In this document: positions 41,165-44,287 of the stretch, piece by piece
Numbering within the stretch: position 1 is the first letter of the stretch
Layout: each line of letters starts with the position of its first letter
Assembly (NCBI GenBank): GCA_018066125.1
Contig: JAGHSA010000028.1
Location: 1-44,287, forward strand
Origin: Candidatus Cryptobacteroides onthequi
GTDB taxonomy: Bacteria; Bacteroidota; Bacteroidia; Bacteroidales; UBA932
DNA length: 44,287 nucleotides
Reading direction: 5' to 3'
The notes under the pieces: model-generated
The model's input: only the letters and a program-made list of their open reading frames with translations
Database searches by the model: none
What the model was told of the DNA's origin: nothing
Translations under genes and position numbers: made by a program

Positions 41165-43647
41165 AGATGAAAAGATTGATTGTCATGGTGGCGGCCGCTG
41201 CCTTGGTGCTCCCTCTGATGGGGCAGGTGAGGAGCGAAATGCTCCTGAAGGATGGATGGAAGTTTGTCAAGGGGGATGTTCCCGGAGCAGAGGTGCCGTC
41301 TTTCGACGATTCGGCATGGGAAAGCGTCTCTGTACCGCACGACTGGGCGATCAAGGGACCGTTCGATATCGAGAATGACCTCCAGAAGGTGGCCGTGGTC
41401 CAGAATGGCGAAAAGGTCGCCACGCTCAAGACCGGGCGCACCGGTGGCCTGCCGTACATGGGTACCGGGTGGTATCGCACCGGATTCGAGGCATCGCCGG
41501 AACGCAGCGTGGAGCTCATATTCGACGGAGCAATGAGCGAAGCTCAGGTCTATGTCAATGGCGAACGTGTATGCCAGTGGCCATATGGCTACGCTTCTTT
41601 CCACTGCGATGTTACTCCTTACCTCAATGCCGACGGCCGCAATGTGCTGGCTGTGCGTCTGGAAAACCGTCCGTTCTCAAGCCGCTGGTATCCGGGTGCC
41701 GGACTTTTCCGCAATGTTCATGTCGTTTCCACTTCCAGGAGTGCACATGTTCCTGTCTGGGGCACATATGTCACCACTCCGAGCGTTTCGGCAGAGCGCG
41801 CGTCAGTCCGTCTGGAGATATCGGCTGAGGCCGAGGATGGTCTCATGATAGAGTACAGGACCTCCATCAAGGATCCGGAGGGAAGGGAAGTGGCTGCCCG
41901 CGTGTCGCAGTCAGCCCATCATGCAGGTGTGGCTCTGCCGCAGCAGTTCGTCGTGGACAATCCTATGCTCTGGTCTCCGGAAACCCCGTGGCTTTACCGT
42001 GCCGAGACCGAGCTCTATGTCGACGGTGCACTCGTGGACAGGTATGACACCCGTTTCGGCATACGCAGGATCGAGTTTATCCCGGAGGTGGGATTCTGCC
42101 TCAATGGCGAAAGGCGCAAGTTCCAGGGCGTATGCAACCACCACGACCTCGGCCCTCTGGGGGCGGCAGTCAACGTCTCTGCGCTCAGGCATCAGCTCGA
42201 GCTGCTCAAGGATATGGGCTGCGACGCCATCAGGACCTCGCACAACATGCCTGCTCCGGAGCTGGTCGATCTCTGCGATGAGATGGGCCTGATGATGATG
42301 GTGGAGCCTTTCGATGAGTGGGGAGACGCCAAATGCCAGAACGGATACCACCGCTTCTTCGACCTGTGGGCAGAGACGGACATGGTGAACATGATCCATC
42401 ATTACAGGAACAATCCATGCGTCGTCATGTGGAGCATTGGCAACGAGGTTCCTTCACAGAGTGCTCCGGAAGGATGGAAGGTGGCTGCATGGCTTCAGGA
42501 CATATGCCACAGAGAGGATCCGACCAGGCCTGTCACCTGCGGAATGGACAGGGTGGACAATGTGCTTGCCAACGGTTTCGCGGCGCTCCTTGACATCCCG
42601 GGATTCAATTATCGTACATTCAAGTATGTCGAGGGCTATCAGAAGCTCCCTCAGGGTTTCCTCCTCGGCTCTGAGACTGCGTCTGCCGTAAGCTCCCGCG
42701 GGGTATATCATTTCCCTGTGGAAAGAGGCTTCAGCGTGAAGTCTCCGGACCATCAGTCCAACGGATACGATACTGAAGCGTGCAGCTGGTCCAATATCCC
42801 TGATATAGATTTCGCCCTTGCTGACGACTATCCGTGGACCATGGGTCAGTTTGTCTGGACCGGTTTCGACTATCTGGGAGAACCGAGTCCATACGATACG
42901 GACGGCTGGCCGAGCCACAGTTCCGTTTTCGGGATAATCGATCTTGCATCTCTTCCAAAGGACAGGTTCTATCTCTACAGGAGTGTGTGGAACAAGACTT
43001 CCGAGACCCTCCATGTGCTCCCTCACTGGACATGGCCCGATCGTGAGGGAAAGGTTACTCCGGTGTTTGTCTATACTTCGTATCCATCGGCCGAGCTCTT
43101 TGTCAATGGAGTATCGCAGGGGGTGCGCTCAAAGCAGCCTGCGGCATCCCTTACTCAGGGCATCCAGACAGAGGTGCTCGAGGACCGTTACCGCCTGATG
43201 TGGGATGATGCAGTATATCACAAGGGCGAAATCCGCGTCGTGGCATATGACGCTTCCGGCGCACCTGCGGCTGAGAAGGTCGTGAAGACAGCAGGCAGGC
43301 CGTATGCCCTGAAACTCACTCCGGCGAGCGGGAATGTGCTTGACGGCAGGAAGCTCCCGCGTGACGGAGCGGAGATCGCATATGTGACTGTAAGTGTCGT
43401 GGACAGGAACGGGATCGAGGTGCCTTGCGCTGCCGATGAGGTGTCTGTGGAGGTTTCCGGGCCGGCGGTTTTCCGGGCCGTGGCCAATGGCGATCCTGCA
43501 TGCCTTGAACTCTTCCATCTTCCTCACATGCATCTCTTTGCCGGTAAGATGTCTGTCCTGGTGCAGTCACGAGAGGATGATTCTGGCGCTCCCGTCGTGC
43601 TCACAGTGAAGGCCAAGGGCCTCAAGAGCGCGACTTTGGAACTGTAG
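41161..43647 (+). CDS. GH2 beta-galactosidase family protein, secreted
   Basis: 828 residues with a signal peptide (AAAALVLPLMGQ). Domains: sugar-binding jelly roll (about 25-200, 'MGTGWYRTGF', 'YVNGERVCQWPYGYASF'), Ig-like middle domain, TIM barrel from about 300 with 'GVCNHHDLGPLGAA', 'IRTSHNMPAPEL', acid/base Glu429 in 'WSIGNEVPSQ' and nucleophile Glu505 in 'LLGSETASA', then C-terminal Ig-like domains. Both catalytic residues are present, so an active retaining beta-glycosidase is expected, most likely beta-galactosidase. The ATG overlaps the stop of the GH36-like gene (ATGA), coupling alpha- and beta-glycosidase synthesis. Last plus-strand gene before the noncoding right end. Confidence 0.93.
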   Translation: MKMKRLIVMVAAAALVLPLMGQVRSEMLLKDGWKFVKGDVPGAEVPSFDDSAWESVSVPHDWAIKGPFDIENDLQKVAVVQNGEKVATLKTGRTGGLPYMGTGWYRTGFEASPERSVELIFDGAMSEAQVYVNGERVCQWPYGYASFHCDVTPYLNADGRNVLAVRLENRPFSSRWYPGAGLFRNVHVVSTSRSAHVPVWGTYVTTPSVSAERASVRLEISAEAEDGLMIEYRTSIKDPEGREVAARVSQSAHHAGVALPQQFVVDNPMLWSPETPWLYRAETELYVDGALVDRYDTRFGIRRIEFIPEVGFCLNGERRKFQGVCNHHDLGPLGAAVNVSALRHQLELLKDMGCDAIRTSHNMPAPELVDLCDEMGLMMMVEPFDEWGDAKCQNGYHRFFDLWAETDMVNMIHHYRNNPCVVMWSIGNEVPSQSAPEGWKVAAWLQDICHREDPTRPVTCGMDRVDNVLANGFAALLDIPGFNYRTFKYVEGYQKLPQGFLLGSETASAVSSRGVYHFPVERGFSVKSPDHQSNGYDTEACSWSNIPDIDFALADDYPWTMGQFVWTGFDYLGEPSPYDTDGWPSHSSVFGIIDLASLPKDRFYLYRSVWNKTSETLHVLPHWTWPDREGKVTPVFVYTSYPSAELFVNGVSQGVRSKQPAASLTQGIQTEVLEDRYRLMWDDAVYHKGEIRVVAYDASGAPAAEKVVKTAGRPYALKLTPASGNVLDGRKLPRDGAEIAYVTVSVVDRNGIEVPCAADEVSVEVSGPAVFRAVANGDPACLELFHLPHMHLFAGKMSVLVQSREDDSGAPVVLTVKAKGLKSATLEL

Positions 43648-44130
43648 AGCTGGCCGCAGAGGGGCATAGCCGCAGACGCGCCGGTCGCGGCAGTCTCCGC
43701 CGCGAATCAAAGATGAATACGTCTGCACTGTCTAATACTTGGCACAATAAATAAGGGGCTTTCCGTCTCCGCCTCTGATCGTGCCGCCTTGGCCGCAGCT
43801 GCGGGAAAGCCTCTTTGCGGGCGAAGAATGGCTCCGCAACGCCCGCTTCAGAGACTTTCCCTCCACTGCTCTGGGCGGTACTGGATAATCAGTAAGGCAA
43901 ACCGATGGAGTATGCTGACGCGACGAAAGTTTTGGCAAGTCTGGTTTTTACGGATATGCCCTACAGCATACTGGAATGAGGGTTGACAGAAACAGACCCC
44001 ACCTGTAGCGGCCTTTGTTTCTGCTGACCTGCCCTACAAGTATCTGTGTTGGGGGTGCACAAAAACAGTGCGTGCCAAATCATGCGAATAGGCATAGCGA
44101 GGTTCTCGTCCCTTGTCGGGGCAGGTACAC
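43648..44130. other. noncoding region with several inverted repeats
   Basis: No credible gene is seen in this stretch; short open frames lack family features. It holds a perfect 12-bp palindrome CCGCAGCTGCGG (43793-43804), a long-range pair AGGGGCTTTCC (43753-43763) with GGAAAGCCTCT (43804-43814, one mismatch), a perfect 7-bp stem GCGGGCG (43817-43823) with CGCCCGC (43840-43846), and CAGAAACA (43987-43994) with TGTTTCTG (44016-44023). TGCCCTACA occurs twice (43957-43965, 44030-44038), each followed by partly similar sequence. It could be a structured RNA, decayed repeats, or remnants of an element. Confidence 0.5.
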
Positions 44131-44131
44131 A

Positions 44132-44160
44132 AAAAAAGAACTTCAGATTTCTCTGAAGCT
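44132..44160 (-). terminator. rho-independent terminator (minus strand)
   Basis: On the minus strand CTTCAGA (44152-44158) pairs with TCTGAAG (44141-44147) over a 4-nt loop, extended by a G-T and an A-T pair, followed by TTCTTTTTTT. It stands directly behind the tRNA 3'-end-like sequence at 44165-44185, as expected for the native terminator of a tRNA gene. Confidence 0.75.
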
Positions 44161-44164
44161 CTTG

Positions 44165-44185
44165 CGGTGCGGAAGGGACTGCGAA
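44165..44185 (-). other. tRNA 3'-end fragment, putative attachment site
   Basis: On the minus strand the sequence contains TTCG, AGTCCC and TTCCGCACCG, resembling the T-loop/T-stem and acceptor 3' side of a tRNA with acceptor CCGCACC and discriminator G. No matching 5' half (a GGTGCGG acceptor, D-arm, anticodon arm) lies in the remaining 102 nt to the right edge. This is the pattern left when an integrative element enters a tRNA 3' end and displaces the original tail. The call is inference from a short match. Confidence 0.4.
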
Positions 44186-44221
44186 AGGCGAAAATCCAAG
44201 AAATCCACTTCTGGCGAAGAA

Positions 44222-44242
44222 TTTAGTACCATTTTAGTACCA
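44222..44242. repeat. direct repeat TTTAGTACCA, two copies
   Basis: TTTAGTACCA occurs at 44222-44231 and 44233-44242 with an 11-bp period, about one helical turn. It stands 18 bp before an ATG at 44261 that stays open to the edge (MKMPCNYLQ). Short tandem sites near an attachment site could be arm-type integrase sites, but nothing else supports it. Confidence 0.4.
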
Positions 44243-44271
44243 AATCACGAAATATCTTTAATGAAAATGCC

Positions 44272-44287
44272 CTGCAATTACTTGCAG
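44272..44287. repeat. inverted repeat CTGCAA-TTAC-TTGCAG at the window edge
   Basis: A perfect 6-bp inverted repeat with a 4-nt spacer forms the last 16 bases. Its meaning cannot be judged because the window ends here. Confidence 0.5.

Noticed and set aside
43789-43986. Small open frame of 65 residues after the GH2 gene
   Set aside because: No ribosome site or family feature; it runs through the palindromes and stems of the noncoding region.
43820-44222. Repeated 10-mer GGCGAAGAAT at 43820-43829 and 44213-44222
   Set aside because: Too short and not extended on either side; the spacing suggests no known element, so coincidence is likely.

Overview
The window reads as a chromosome segment from a gut-type member of the Bacteroidales. 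The signs are a SusC/SusD pair, BACON domains, a PL29-type N-terminal domain (DUF4988), DUF4302, a Mx1-type metallopeptidase, lipoprotein signals of the type ...SC, and promoters with the Bacteroidetes TAnnTTTG -7 element. Coding G+C looks slightly above 50 percent, which fits an Alistipes, Cryptobacteroides or similar lineage better than Bacteroides proper; the genus is not resolved. There is no CRISPR array, insertion sequence or rRNA.

Layout. (1) 1-7320, household block: a partial ABC exporter and a secreted M28-fold protein with missing catalytic residues (both minus); then on plus a TPR protein, a WalJ/YycJ-type metallo-beta-lactamase-fold hydrolase, glucose-6-phosphate isomerase and a glycerophosphodiester phosphodiesterase lipoprotein, closed by a hairpin terminator. 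(2) 7330-22874, a SusCD-centred locus in two divergent operons. Minus carries four exported lipoproteins: a five-module binding-type protein, a collagen-like/BACON/EF-hand/LRR protein, an S8 subtilase and a small lipocalin-like protein. Plus carries SusC, SusD, a Mx1 zinc metallopeptidase and a DUF4302 lipoprotein. With two peptidases and no carbohydrate-active enzyme, it looks built for protein or glycoprotein rather than polysaccharide. (3) 22883-24291: an orphan lipoprotein and two lysine tRNAs (TTT, CTT) with promoter and terminator. (4) 24402-31304, exopolysaccharide export and precursor core: a short mannose-1-phosphate guanylyltransferase on minus, divergent from a plus operon of a membrane SDR epimerase/dehydratase, Wza-type export protein, Wzc-type BY-kinase with a glycine-tyrosine tail, and a CpsB-type phosphatase. 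(5) 31326-43647, a glycan-degrading cluster without SusCD. Minus: GH28-like, GH99-like/WbsX, a six-hairpin glycosidase-like protein, GH110-type alpha-galactosidase, sialate O-acetylesterase. Plus, divergent: GH36-like alpha-galactosidase and GH2 beta-galactosidase. (6) 43648-44287: noncoding, rich in inverted repeats, then a minus-strand tRNA 3' end with its terminator but no tRNA body, plus short direct repeats. This looks like the edge of an integrated element that continues outside the window.

How they work together. In the SusCD locus the two peptidases and large surface lipoproteins would cut and bind a proteinaceous ligand and pass fragments to SusCD; this is inferred from composition and order. 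In the sugar cluster the esterase would remove O-acetyl groups and the alpha- and beta-galactosidases would trim galactose-capped glycans such as host mucin-type chains; the exact substrate is not provable from sequence. In the export block the kinase and phosphatase are expected to cycle phosphorylation of the tyrosine tail to control chain export. All product names rest on motif reading and memory of families; no database search was run.
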